From: 34-65-8 sp963529855
Lineage (GTDB): Bacteria; Pseudomonadota; Alphaproteobacteria; Sphingomonadales; Sphingomonadaceae
Direction of reading: 5' to 3'
Assembly: GCA_963529855.1 (NCBI GenBank)
Contig: CAURZK010000004.1
Span: 186,001-250,000, forward strand
DNA length: 64,000 bases
The position numbers and the translations under genes are program-made. Below, piece by piece: positions 33,451 through 42,051 of the stretch. How positions within the stretch are numbered: the first letter of the stretch is position 1; each line of letters starts with the position of its first letter. The notes under the pieces are model-generated. The model did no database searches. It was not told the DNA's origin and saw only the letters and a list, made by a program, of their open reading frames with translations.

Positions 33451-34050
33451 ATGGCAAGTCGCAAGCGCCTGTCGCCCGAGGAATCGCGCACTGCGGCGCT
33501 CGCAGCGGCGCGCGCCCTGCTGATAGAATCCGGTCCTCAGTCGGTCACGCTCAAGGCGGTGGCAGCCCGTATCGGTCGCACCCATGCCAACCTGTTGCAC
33601 CATTTCGGGTCGGCCAGCGGATTGCAGCGTGATCTGGCCAAGCATCTCGCCGAAACCGTATGTGAAACCATCAAGCATGCTGTTCAGGCCAGCCGTGCCG
33701 GGTTGGGATCGCCGCGCGAGGTCGTCGATCTCGCGTTCGATGCTTTCGACAAGGAAGGCGCCGGCGCTCTGGCAAGCTGGATGATACTGACGGGCAACGA
33801 AGACGCGCTGACCCCGATCGTCGAGACCATCCATGCGCTGGTTGACGAGATCGCGCCCGAGGAAGCCGCCAGCCACGTCGATGTGCTGCGGGTCCACGAA
33901 GATACGCTCGCGCTGGTGCTGATGGCGATGGGCGATGCGCTGATCGGCGCCGCGCTTGCCCGTTCGCTTGGCCTGCCTGAGACTGCCGCCCGAGACCGGG
34001 CGCAGCGAATGCTGGAAAATTCGATCCAGTTGCTCAATCAGCCGGGCTGA
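33451..34050 (+). CDS. TetR/AcrR-family transcriptional regulator
   Basis: The 199-residue protein has an N-terminal helix-turn-helix (VTLKAVAARIGRTHANLLHH, about residues 28-50) typical of TetR repressors and a helical ligand domain. The divergent position beside PF10118 copy 2 and the palindrome before copy 1 suggest it controls both. The ligand is unknown; TetR proteins beside membrane-lipid or hydrocarbon genes often sense acyl chains. ATG at 33451 is used; the upstream TTG is less likely. The 3' end overlaps convergent ygfZ by 17 bp. Confidence 0.88.
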   Translation: MASRKRLSPEESRTAALAAARALLIESGPQSVTLKAVAARIGRTHANLLHHFGSASGLQRDLAKHLAETVCETIKHAVQASRAGLGSPREVVDLAFDAFDKEGAGALASWMILTGNEDALTPIVETIHALVDEIAPEEAASHVDVLRVHEDTLALVLMAMGDALIGAALARSLGLPETAARDRAQRMLENSIQLLNQPG

Positions 34051-34762
34051 GGGCGGCTTTCATCCAGCCGGGCGCGAAAGCCGGGTCGATGTCTTCGACA
34101 CGGCGGTGGTCGATAGCCACGCCAAGCTCCGGATAGGCGACCTTGCGGCGCTTTTCGTCGGAGCGATCCAGCGGAACCGCCACCAGCCTGCGATTGACCT
34201 TCTGCCGCCAGTTCATGCGCGCGGTGTTCTCCTGACCGACGTAGCATCCCTTGGAGAAGCTGACGCCGTTCAGTTCGACCGCGTTGGTTTCCAGCCAGAG
34301 GATGTCGCCCAGTTCCGCCCGCCCTTCCGGCACACCCAGCGAGAGCCGGTGGGCGAGCCAGGCTGCATCGGCGGTATCCCCGCCGTGCGAATCGATCCAG
34401 CGGCGCCCCAATTCGGCGAGGCGGGGGTCGGGTTCGCCGCGCTCGCCATCGCGGCTCCAGTTAACCGAAAGATCGGACTCGATCGCAATCGCGATCGGTT
34501 TGCGCAGGCGGTACAGCGACAGGCGCTTTGCCAGCTCATCGGCATGGTCCGCCTCGCAATCAAGCAGCAAATCGTCCCCATCGCGCCAGACGAGAAATTC
34601 GAACATAAGCTTACCTTGCGCACTCAGCAGCGCGGCGTAGCAAGGCAGCGGGCCGGTCACGTCGTTGGTCACGAGCCCTTGCAGAAAGGCTGCTACGTCT
34701 TCTCCCGGCGCGGTGGGCGAAAGGCGGATCACTGCGCGGCGGGCAAGTCGGGTTGCGGTCAT
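34034..34762 (-). CDS. ygfZ: Folate-binding YgfZ protein (GcvT-like Fe-S assembly factor)
   Basis: YgfZ/IBA57-type proteins use tetrahydrofolate to help maintain certain Fe-S enzymes. The 242-residue protein carries the diagnostic motif KGCYVGQENTARM near residue 168, with the GcvT-like N-terminal FLQGLVTNDVTGPL and FEFLVWRDGDDLLLD. The start at 34762 is placed at MTATRLARRAVIRL, 39 bp from the divergent pyrC start. Confidence 0.93.
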   Translation of the reverse strand: MTATRLARRAVIRLSPTAPGEDVAAFLQGLVTNDVTGPLPCYAALLSAQGKLMFEFLVWRDGDDLLLDCEADHADELAKRLSLYRLRKPIAIAIESDLSVNWSRDGERGEPDPRLAELGRRWIDSHGGDTADAAWLAHRLSLGVPEGRAELGDILWLETNAVELNGVSFSKGCYVGQENTARMNWRQKVNRRLVAVPLDRSDEKRRKVAYPELGVAIDHRRVEDIDPAFAPGWMKAALSPAD

Positions 34763-34801
34763 GGGTGACAGATAGGGCAGGGCGCGCCTAAGGGAAGCCC
34801 C

Positions 34802-35836
34802 ATGCAAACGCTGACGATCCGCCGCCCCGACGACTGGCACCTGCATCTGCGCGATGGTGACGTGCTGCAGGGCGTGCTGCCCTATACCGCGCGCCAGTTC
34901 GCCCGCGCGATCGTGATGCCCAACTTGTCGCCCCCGGTTACCACGACCGAGGCCGGGCGCGCCTATTGCGAACGCATCCTGTCAGCCGTTCCGGCCGGAA
35001 TGAACTTCGACCCGCTGATGACGGCCTATCTGACAGATGCGAGTGATGCCGACGATCTGGCACGGGGTTTCGAGGAAGGCGTCTTCACGGCGGCCAAGCT
35101 CTATCCAGCCAATGCCACGACCAATTCCGCGCATGGCGTCACCGATGTGGCGAACATCATGGGGGTGCTCGAACGGATGGCTGAGATCGGGATGCCGCTT
35201 TGCGTGCACGGCGAGGTTACCGATCACGACGTCGACGTGTTCGACCGCGAGGCAGTGTTCATCGAGCGCACGCTGGCCCCGCTGATCGGCCGTTTGCCGG
35301 AGCTCAAGGTCGTGTTCGAACACATCACCACGGCCGAAGCGGTTGCGTTTGTCGATGGCGCCGGCGCGAATGTCGGCGCGACGATCACGCCGCAGCACCT
35401 TCATATCAATCGCAATGCCATGCTGGTCGGCGGCATTCGGCCGCATGCCTATTGCCTGCCGGTGGCCAAGCGCGAGGTGCACCGACTGGCACTGCGCAAG
35501 GCAGCAACGTCTGGTTCGGCGAAGTACTTCCTCGGCACCGATAGTGCCCCTCACGCCCGTCATGCGAAGGAAAGTGCCTGCGGATGCGCAGGGATTTTCA
35601 ACGCGCCCTACGCGCTCGAAAGCTATCTGGCGATTTTCGAGGAGGAGGGAGCGCTGGACCTTTTCGAAGCTTTCGCCAGCGAAAACGGCCCCCGTTTCTA
35701 CGGGTTACCGCTGAACGAAGGCACGGTGACGCTGGAGCGTGTGGACAATCCAGTCCCGGAAACGATCGAGGCGAACGGCACCGAAATTGTGCCGTTTCAC
35801 GCGGGCGAGACGCTAAGCTGGCGGTTTGTCGGCTGA
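34802..35836 (+). CDS. pyrC: Dihydroorotase (class II)
   Basis: PyrC cyclises carbamoyl-aspartate to dihydroorotate. The 344-residue enzyme begins with the zinc motif DDWHLHLRDG, has AAKLYPANATTNS containing the carboxylated lysine, FEHITTAEAV with a metal His, and the LGTDSAPHARHAKE block with the catalytic Asp. It complements pyrE at 17.6 kb. The last 24 bp overlap the convergent rarD. Confidence 0.97.
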   Translation: MQTLTIRRPDDWHLHLRDGDVLQGVLPYTARQFARAIVMPNLSPPVTTTEAGRAYCERILSAVPAGMNFDPLMTAYLTDASDADDLARGFEEGVFTAAKLYPANATTNSAHGVTDVANIMGVLERMAEIGMPLCVHGEVTDHDVDVFDREAVFIERTLAPLIGRLPELKVVFEHITTAEAVAFVDGAGANVGATITPQHLHINRNAMLVGGIRPHAYCLPVAKREVHRLALRKAATSGSAKYFLGTDSAPHARHAKESACGCAGIFNAPYALESYLAIFEEEGALDLFEAFASENGPRFYGLPLNEGTVTLERVDNPVPETIEANGTEIVPFHAGETLSWRFVG

Positions 35837-36718
35837 GCGCCGCGCAAGCATGTCCCATACGAAAATGGCCAGTGCGATCCAGATCAGTACGAAGCTCGCC
35901 AGCTGCACCGGCTGCAACGGCAGCTCGAACACCGTCAGACCGAGGATGAAGACAATCGTTGGGGCCAGGAACTGGAAGAAGCCCAGCGTGGAATAATCCA
36001 TCCGGCGTGCGGCAATGGCGAACAGCAGCAAGGGCACGGCCGTCACCACCCCGCCCAGTATGATGGCGAGGCTGAGCCCCGGTTCCTGCCCGAATGATGA
36101 GCCAGCCGGCGTCAGGGCATAGAACACTGCAACGCTGGCAGCGGGCAGCAGCAGGATCGCGCTTTCGATAGTCAGCCCTGGCAGCGAGCCGACCGCCACG
36201 CGCTTGCGCAGCAATCCGTAACTGCCGAAACTGATCGCCAGTGTCAGGCTGATCCACAACGTCGTCAGCGCGCCGCCGAGCAGGATCGCCACGCCGACGC
36301 CGGCAATGCCGACAGCGATCCATTGCCGCAGGTTCAGCCTCTCGCCCAATAGCACGGTGCCCAGCAGCACATTGATCAGGGGGTTGATGTAATACCCCAG
36401 ACTGGCGGCGTAGACGTGCCCTTCCTGGATAGCCCAGATATAGACCAGCCAGTTTATGGCGATCAGCGTCGCGCTGGCCGTAAGGATCGCCAGGCTCCGC
36501 GGATCGCGGAGCGCGGCCAGCACATCTGGCCATTGGCGCCGCGCAGCAACGATCAACAGGCATAGCGGCAAGGTCCAGATGATTCGCCAGCCGACGAATT
36601 CGAACGGCGGCACTTCGCGGACCAGAATCAGATAGAGGGGAAGGAAGCCCCAAATTCCGTATGCAGCCAGTGCAGGAAGTATGCCCGAACGGGGCCGGTC
36701 GGGCGTGTCAGGCGTCAT
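35813..36718 (-). CDS. rarD: RarD/EamA-family permease
   Basis: This 301-residue, ten-helix drug/metabolite transporter has the RarD pattern: YGIWGFLPLYLILVREVPPF near the start, WLVYIWAIQEGHVYAASLGY with YINPLINVLLG, and a C-terminal MDYSTLGFFQFLAPTIVFIL. The family is named for chloramphenicol sensitivity in E. coli; the natural substrate is unknown. Convergent with pyrC. Confidence 0.9.
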   Translation of the reverse strand: MTPDTPDRPRSGILPALAAYGIWGFLPLYLILVREVPPFEFVGWRIIWTLPLCLLIVAARRQWPDVLAALRDPRSLAILTASATLIAINWLVYIWAIQEGHVYAASLGYYINPLINVLLGTVLLGERLNLRQWIAVGIAGVGVAILLGGALTTLWISLTLAISFGSYGLLRKRVAVGSLPGLTIESAILLLPAASVAVFYALTPAGSSFGQEPGLSLAIILGGVVTAVPLLLFAIAARRMDYSTLGFFQFLAPTIVFILGLTVFELPLQPVQLASFVLIWIALAIFVWDMLARRSADKPPA

Positions 36719-36845
36719 CGGGCTGGCCCTAGGCGCCCCCTAAACCCGGGACAAGCAGCATTTCGCCAGTCAATTTCGCTCGCTTCGTCGCAATTTTGAA
36801 TTCTGCACGCTGCGTTGCATTCCGTTCAGGAAAGGCAGTCTAACT

Positions 36846-36896
36846 ATGAACGCGTTCGGACGGCACGACCAAGAGGCCCACCGCCCGATGGATTAA
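36846..36896 (+). CDS. Possible 16-codon leader ORF
   Basis: ATG at 36846 opens a 16-residue frame (MNAFGRHDQEAHRPMD) ending at TAA 36894-36896, with GGAAAGG 12 bases upstream and 15 bp before the glycine-zipper gene start. It could be a translated leader or pure chance. Confidence 0.2.
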   Translation: MNAFGRHDQEAHRPMD

Positions 36897-36911
36897 GAAA
36901 GGACGCTGAAC

Positions 36912-37352
36912 ATGACTTGGAACCTCAAGACCGCCGCGATTGCCCTCGCCGCTCCGAGCCTGATGCTCGCCGCGCCGGCAGCAGCGTTCGAAACCGCACC
37001 GGTTGCCGCCGCACCCGCTTATGCAACCGCTTATGCCGACGTGAACGCAGAGCATGGCCGCGATCGCCACGATCGTCGCTACGATCGCGATTATCGGGGC
37101 CGTGGCTATGACCGCAACTACTACGAAGAACCCGTCTATCGCGATACCCGCGTATGGCGCGGTGACGACGGCCGCTATTACTGCCGCAAGAAGAACGGCA
37201 CGACGGGCCTGATCGTTGGCGGTGCAGCCGGTGCCCTGCTGGGCCGGGAAATTGCCGGCCGCGGCGACCGTACTCTCGGCGCCATCCTCGGCGCTGCAGG
37301 CGGCGCCCTGCTTGGCCGTGAAATCGACCGCGGTGGTTCGCGCTGCCGTTAA
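36912..37352 (+). CDS. Glycine-zipper 2TM envelope protein
   Basis: A 146-residue exported protein: Sec signal to about residue 24 (LAAPAAAF), then an Arg/Asp/Tyr-rich stretch (RHDRRYDRDYRGRGYDRNYY) and a C-terminal glycine zipper, with GLIVGGAAGALLGREIAGRG and ILGAAGGALLGREIDRG repeated. Such proteins (Rick_17kDa/17 kDa surface antigen-like) sit in the outer membrane or periplasm and are often stress-induced. AAAGGA precedes the ATG. The role is unknown. Confidence 0.85.
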   Translation: MTWNLKTAAIALAAPSLMLAAPAAAFETAPVAAAPAYATAYADVNAEHGRDRHDRRYDRDYRGRGYDRNYYEEPVYRDTRVWRGDDGRYYCRKKNGTTGLIVGGAAGALLGREIAGRGDRTLGAILGAAGGALLGREIDRGGSRCR

Positions 37353-37363
37353 TTGACAGCCTT

Positions 37364-37387
37364 CGGCCCGCACCCACCTGCGGGCCG
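37364..37387 (+). terminator. Hairpin after glycine-zipper gene
   Basis: A perfect 9-bp stem CGGCCCGCA/TGCGGGCCG with loop CCCACC, 11 bp after the stop, probably ends this transcript. The T tract (GGCTTTT) comes about 16 bases later. Confidence 0.7.
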
Positions 37388-37415
37388 TAGCGCGGCTTTT
37401 CACCGAGGCCGCGGG

Positions 37416-37446
37416 AGGCGCCTTCCTGCTCCGGCAGGGGGCGCCT
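37416..37446 (+). terminator. Second hairpin after glycine-zipper gene
   Basis: Outer stem AGGCGCC with GGCGCCT and inner stem CCTGC/GCAGG around TCCG form a long hairpin followed by TCGTT. Backup terminator or structured RNA; no gene lies in 37353-37494. Confidence 0.5.
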
Positions 37447-37494
37447 TCGTTATCGTGAGTTCGGCGTTAACCTGGTCGTGCTAGCGCGCGGACG

Positions 37495-38199
37495 ATGACG
37501 TTTCGTGTAGCACACCTGGTTATGCTGCTGGCCATTGCCGCCTGCGCTGACGAGCAGGTGGATGATGGTCTGGCGTCCGAACTCGACCCAGCGGTGGCCC
37601 AGGCATTATCCGATCAATTGATGGTCGATCCCGATCTGGTCGGGCAAAACGAAGCCGGTGCCGCGCTGACCCTGACCAATGATCAATCGGTGCCATTAGA
37701 AATCGACACACCTGAAGCGATCGCGGACGCGGAGCGGCGGGCGACCGCCATCCTGCGCGGCATGGGCGGCGCGGTAGAGCTACCCCCGGCCGGCCAATTG
37801 CGGGAAATGAATGCACCGCTGTCGCTGCTGGTGGACGAAATCGTTCGTTTGCCCGATGCCGCCGAATGCTTGCCCGATGCGAACCAATCCGCCGTCTGGG
37901 CTGCACGCGTCCCTCTCTCGCTACCTATCTATCCGCGCGGTGCGACCCAGGATGCATGGGGCAGCGATGCGCCGCGCTGTGCCTTGCGCGCGGTACGGTT
38001 CACCAGCCCGGTTGCGGCGGAAGAAATTGCTCTCTTCTATTTCACCGTCGCGCGCGCAGCAGGCTGGCGTCCGCGATATCGGGCGGGCGAGGGCGAACAT
38101 CGTATCGAGGGTGGCGACGAGAGCACCCGGTTCGCCGTCCATGTGCGTTCGCATTATTCCGGTGGGCGCGAGATCGATCTGGTGGTGATTACGGGCTAA
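37495..38199 (+). CDS. Predicted lipoprotein of unknown function
   Basis: A 234-residue protein with a short signal and possible lipobox MLLAIAAC (C17), an acidic middle part, and a C-terminal alpha/beta domain (about 130-234: VPLSLPIYPRGATQDAW, EEIALFYFTVARAAGWRPRY, REIDLVVITG). I recognise no family. The last part looks like a small domain for ligand or protein contact. It converges with astD, overlapping it by 4 bp. Confidence 0.7.
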   Translation: MTFRVAHLVMLLAIAACADEQVDDGLASELDPAVAQALSDQLMVDPDLVGQNEAGAALTLTNDQSVPLEIDTPEAIADAERRATAILRGMGGAVELPPAGQLREMNAPLSLLVDEIVRLPDAAECLPDANQSAVWAARVPLSLPIYPRGATQDAWGSDAPRCALRAVRFTSPVAAEEIALFYFTVARAAGWRPRYRAGEGEHRIEGGDESTRFAVHVRSHYSGGREIDLVVITG

Positions 38200-39671
38200 C
38201 TGTCGCGCAGACCCACCCCGATGCTGGCACGGGGCTGATCCATCTCCGTGCTCGCAACGGGATAGGCGCAGTAATCTGCAGCGTAATAGGCCGAAGGGCG
38301 ATGATTGCCCGACAGCCCGATGCCGCCGAATGGCGCCTTGGACGATGCACCATTGGTGGGCCGGTTCCAGTTGATCACACCAGCGCGAACATTGGCCCAG
38401 AAGCGGTTGTAATCCTGGGGTGTTCCGCCAATCAACGAAGCCGACAGCCCGAACCGCGTTCGATTGGCCTCCGCAATGCCGGCATCAAGATCCGGGACCC
38501 GCACGACCTGCAGCAGGGGGCCGAACAGCTCGACGTCGGGCCGTTCGGCCAGGTTCGTCACGTCGATGATTGCGGGCGAAAGGAAGGGCAGGTTGTCATC
38601 GGGCCGCGTCATGTGACGAATGGCCTTGCCGCCGTTGGACAACAGATAGAGGAAGCTCTCAACCAGCTGGTCGGCCGCCTCGTTATCGATCACCGGCCCC
38701 ATGAAAGGGGCGGGTTCGGCAAACGGATCGCCGTAGATGATGCGACCTGCCAGTGCCTTGACCTCTGCCAGCAGCGGTTCGTACATCGCATCGGTGACGA
38801 TCAGTCGCCGGGCCGCCGTACAGCGCTGACCGGCGCTGGTGAACGCCGACTGGACAATCAGGGCCGCCGCGTCGGACACCTTGGGCGTGTCCATGACGAC
38901 GATCGGGTTGTTACCGCCCATCTCCAGTGCAACGATCTTGCCCGGATTGGTCGCCAGCTTCTTGTTGATTGCGATCCCGGCGCGGGCTGAACCGGTAAAC
39001 AGCACGCCGTCGACATCGGGATGCGCCACCAGTTCCTGCCCTTCGGCGGGGCCGCCGATCAGCAATTGCACCACTGCTGCCGAAATCCCGGCACGCTGGA
39101 AACACGCAACCAGCCGCTCGGCGGTGGCCGGGGTCTTTTCGCTTGGCTTGAATATCACCGCGTTGCCGGCGATCAGGGCGGGGACGATGTGTCCATTGGG
39201 CAAGTGGGCCGGGAAGTTATAGGGGCCAAGCACCGCCATGACGCCATGGGGTTTGTGCCGCACCGCCGCCGTGCCCTGAAGGGCGCTGTCCAGCTTCTTC
39301 TGCCCGGTGCGCTCGGCATAGGCCATGACCGAGATGTCGACTTTGGCGACGACCGATTCGACTTCGGTACGGGCTTCCCACATTGGCTTGCCCGTTTCCC
39401 GCGCGATCGTTTCGGCGAGCAGTTCGGCGTCCTTGCGCACTTCGTTGGCGAAGCGGCGGCACAATTCGATTCTGGTCGCCAGCGGCTGGGCTGCCCAGGC
39501 CGGCCATGCGCGCCGCGCCCTGTCGACCGCTTCGGCGACATTGCCGACCCTGCCGCGCCATAGCTCGTTACCGGTGGCCGGCTCGTAGGAGATGATTTCC
39601 GCCTGCGACAAGTTCTGAACCTTCTCGGGTATCCCGCTGTGCCCACGCCACAAAGGTTGGGTGGTGGTCAT
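38196..39671 (-). CDS. astD: Succinylglutamate-semialdehyde dehydrogenase-like enzyme
   Basis: This aldehyde dehydrogenase of 491 residues has the family motifs of AstD: PYNFPAHLPNGHIVPALIAG with the catalytic Asn, LFTGSARAGIAINK, LEMGGNNPIVV with the general-base Glu, and SAGQRCTAARRL with the nucleophile Cys. AstD oxidises N-succinylglutamate semialdehyde in arginine catabolism by the AST route. No other ast gene is adjacent, so the substrate assignment rests on family similarity. Start MTTTQPLW at 39671. Confidence 0.87.
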   Translation of the reverse strand: MTTTQPLWRGHSGIPEKVQNLSQAEIISYEPATGNELWRGRVGNVAEAVDRARRAWPAWAAQPLATRIELCRRFANEVRKDAELLAETIARETGKPMWEARTEVESVVAKVDISVMAYAERTGQKKLDSALQGTAAVRHKPHGVMAVLGPYNFPAHLPNGHIVPALIAGNAVIFKPSEKTPATAERLVACFQRAGISAAVVQLLIGGPAEGQELVAHPDVDGVLFTGSARAGIAINKKLATNPGKIVALEMGGNNPIVVMDTPKVSDAAALIVQSAFTSAGQRCTAARRLIVTDAMYEPLLAEVKALAGRIIYGDPFAEPAPFMGPVIDNEAADQLVESFLYLLSNGGKAIRHMTRPDDNLPFLSPAIIDVTNLAERPDVELFGPLLQVVRVPDLDAGIAEANRTRFGLSASLIGGTPQDYNRFWANVRAGVINWNRPTNGASSKAPFGGIGLSGNHRPSAYYAADYCAYPVASTEMDQPRASIGVGLRDS

Positions 39672-39687
39672 GATCGTGCGGTCGCTT

Positions 39688-41115
39688 CTAGGGTTGGGCC
39701 TTGGACCTGGCAACGGCTGTCGCGGCATGTCCGACCGGGTCGGGCACCAGGCCGTGCGCTTCCCCCGCGCGGCGGATCGCTGCGACCTTGGCGTGGAGTG
39801 GATGCCAGTCGTCGCGCGAATCGATCGCGGCCCAGATTGCTTCCACCTCTTCGATCAGCAGCGACTGCGGTGGTTCGTTCCAATAATCATGATCCGGGCC
39901 GGTCGGAGTGTAATTAGCCAGAGCCTCGCCCAGCGCGCCTGTGGCCAAGCGGCCACCGCGATGGCGGTGGAAGAATGCGTCGGGCTGTTCCCCGCTTTCG
40001 CGCATCGCGCCTTCGCTCGCGGCGACGAGCCGGCTGTCGGCGTCCGGACCTTGCGAATCGACGCCCAGACGCCAGCACCAGCGCCGGGCAACCGCGTCCA
40101 TATAGAGCTGGCCGAACCGGTCGAGCGCAGCGATGAGGGGCGGCGCTTCGGCCAGCAGCCGCAGCGACACCGCGAGCTGCGCGCAGTTCCAGTGCAAGGC
40201 TTCCGGCTGGCGGCCAAAGGCATAAAGGCCCGCGTGATCGAAATAGGCGGCAGTAAAGCCCGGATCCCACTGCGGAAGCCAGCGCCACGGGCCGTAGTCG
40301 AAACTTTCGCCCGAGACGTTCATGTTGTCGGTGTTGAGCACGCCATGGACGAACCCGGCGACCATCCAGCTCGCCGCGAGGTCAGCGAGGCGCTCCACAA
40401 CCTGGTGCATCAGCATTACCGCCGGTTCATCGCGCCCGGGCGCGTCGGCGGGCGGAGGCGGGCCTGGGAACTGGCCGAGGCAGTAAGTGACCAGCTGCGC
40501 CATGTGGTCGCGTTCCTCGAGCGCCAACAGACGCTGGAACGTGCCGATGCGAATATGCCCATGGCTGAGGCGAGTAAGCACGGCGGAACGGGTCGGCGAT
40601 GGCTCGTCGCCGCGCTGCAGTGCTTCACCAGTCTCGACGACAGAGAATGTTTTCGAGGTACTTACCCCGAGCGCTTCGAGCAGTTCCGTTGCCAGTATCT
40701 CGCGAACTGCGCCTTTCAGCGTGAGGCGGCCATCGCCGTCGCGGCTCCACGGCGTCTGCCCGGAACCTTTGGTCCCGAGATCGAGGAGCCGACCGCTGCC
40801 GTCGCGCAACTGGGCGTGGAGAAACCCGCGTCCGTCGCCCAGGTCGGGGTTATAAACCCGGAACTGATGGCCGTGGTAACGCAGGGCGAGCGGCCGGGGC
40901 AGGTTCTCCGGCAGCGGTTCGAAACGCCCGAAATGAGCGATCCAGCCCGCATCGTTGATCCCCTTGAGTCCCACAGCAGAGGCCCATCGATCGTTGCGGA
41001 ACCGCACGCGATGCTCTGGAAAACGTGCAGGTTCGACCGGGTCCGCGAGCCACGGAGCAAGTTGCAGGATGACAGGATCGGGGCGATAGCGAGCGGCTTG
41101 CGGTTCGGGGCGCAT
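39688..41115 (-). CDS. selO: Protein adenylyltransferase SelO
   Basis: SelO (YdiU) is a pseudokinase that moves AMP onto Ser, Thr or Tyr of proteins, part of redox response. The 475-residue protein shows the conserved RYRPDP/RFRNDRWASAVGLKG start, AVREILATELLEALGVSTSK, and the metal-binding VHGVLNTDNMNVSGESFDYG. Length fits E. coli SelO (478). An upstream GTG at 41184 would add 23 residues; I prefer ATG 41115. It is 16 bp from astD on the same strand. Confidence 0.95.
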   Translation of the reverse strand: MRPEPQAARYRPDPVILQLAPWLADPVEPARFPEHRVRFRNDRWASAVGLKGINDAGWIAHFGRFEPLPENLPRPLALRYHGHQFRVYNPDLGDGRGFLHAQLRDGSGRLLDLGTKGSGQTPWSRDGDGRLTLKGAVREILATELLEALGVSTSKTFSVVETGEALQRGDEPSPTRSAVLTRLSHGHIRIGTFQRLLALEERDHMAQLVTYCLGQFPGPPPPADAPGRDEPAVMLMHQVVERLADLAASWMVAGFVHGVLNTDNMNVSGESFDYGPWRWLPQWDPGFTAAYFDHAGLYAFGRQPEALHWNCAQLAVSLRLLAEAPPLIAALDRFGQLYMDAVARRWCWRLGVDSQGPDADSRLVAASEGAMRESGEQPDAFFHRHRGGRLATGALGEALANYTPTGPDHDYWNEPPQSLLIEEVEAIWAAIDSRDDWHPLHAKVAAIRRAGEAHGLVPDPVGHAATAVARSKAQP

Positions 41116-41190
41116 CCGGCGATAGTGGGGTTCCGCCCACGTGCTGGCAAGGCGCGGCGGCTCTGGATGACAAGGATAGCTCACCCGCGC

Positions 41191-42051
41191 ATGGACCAGC
41201 CGTACCACGACCGCTTCTGGAACAGCCCGGACGGCCTCAAGCTTCATTTCCGTGATTATCCCGGCAGCGACGAGCGCCCTCCGGTGCTGTGCTTGCACGG
41301 GCTGACCCGCAATGCTCGCGATTTCGAGCGGCTGGCGCAGCATATCGCCGGGCCGCACCGGGTGATCGCCCCCGACATGCGAGGCCGCGGCGACAGCGCC
41401 TATGCCAAGGATAGTGCGACCTATAATCCCAAAACGTATGTCAGCGACGTGCTGGCACTGCTGGCGCAAGAGAACATCGATCGGTTCGTGGCAATTGGCA
41501 CCTCGCTCGGCGGGCTGATGACCATGCTGCTGGCAGCGCAGGAACCCGCCCGTCTTGCCGGGGCGGTACTGAACGACATTGGGCCGGTGGTGGACCCGGG
41601 CGGGATCGACCGCATTCGCAGTTACGTCGGCCAATCGCGCAGCTTCGCGACCTGGATGCACGCGGCGCGTGCGCTGGAGGAAGTTCACGCAGCCGCGCAC
41701 CCTGGTTTCGCGATCGAGGATTGGCTGGCGATGGCCAAGCGATGCATGGTCGTGCAGCAGAACGGGCGCATCGCCTTCGATTACGACATGGCGATTGCCG
41801 AACCGTTCCGCGAGACAGAGGGTGCCGTGCCGCCGGATATGTGGCCCGCGTTCGACGCGTTGGCAGATGTGCCCTTGCTGATCGTGCGCGGCGCACTGTC
41901 CGACCTGCTGACGTCGCAAACCCTGGCGGAAATGCAGCGCCGGCGTCCTGATGCAGAGGCAGTAACGATAACTGGTGTCGGACATGCTCCGACGCTGGAC
42001 GAGCCGGAAGCGGTCGCGGCGATCGAGCGACTGCTCGTCCGCGCGGGATGA
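41191..42051 (+). CDS. Alpha/beta hydrolase
   Basis: A 286-residue alpha/beta hydrolase with oxyanion region VLCLHGLTRNARDF, the nucleophile elbow GTSLGGLMTM, a late Asp region LLIVRGALSDLL and catalytic His in GVGHAPTLDEP. Relatives act on esters, epoxides or lactones; no substrate can be named. ATG 41167 (MTRIAHPR) is an alternative start. It is divergent from selO and overlaps the next gene (ATGA). Confidence 0.88.
   Translation: MDQPYHDRFWNSPDGLKLHFRDYPGSDERPPVLCLHGLTRNARDFERLAQHIAGPHRVIAPDMRGRGDSAYAKDSATYNPKTYVSDVLALLAQENIDRFVAIGTSLGGLMTMLLAAQEPARLAGAVLNDIGPVVDPGGIDRIRSYVGQSRSFATWMHAARALEEVHAAAHPGFAIEDWLAMAKRCMVVQQNGRIAFDYDMAIAEPFRETEGAVPPDMWPAFDALADVPLLIVRGALSDLLTSQTLAEMQRRRPDAEAVTITGVGHAPTLDEPEAVAAIERLLVRAG

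Noticed and set aside
39661..41166. Long plus-strand extension upstream of the alpha/beta hydrolase
   Set aside because: This stretch is antisense to selO, which has all its conserved motifs; the hydrolase starts at 41191 or 41167.
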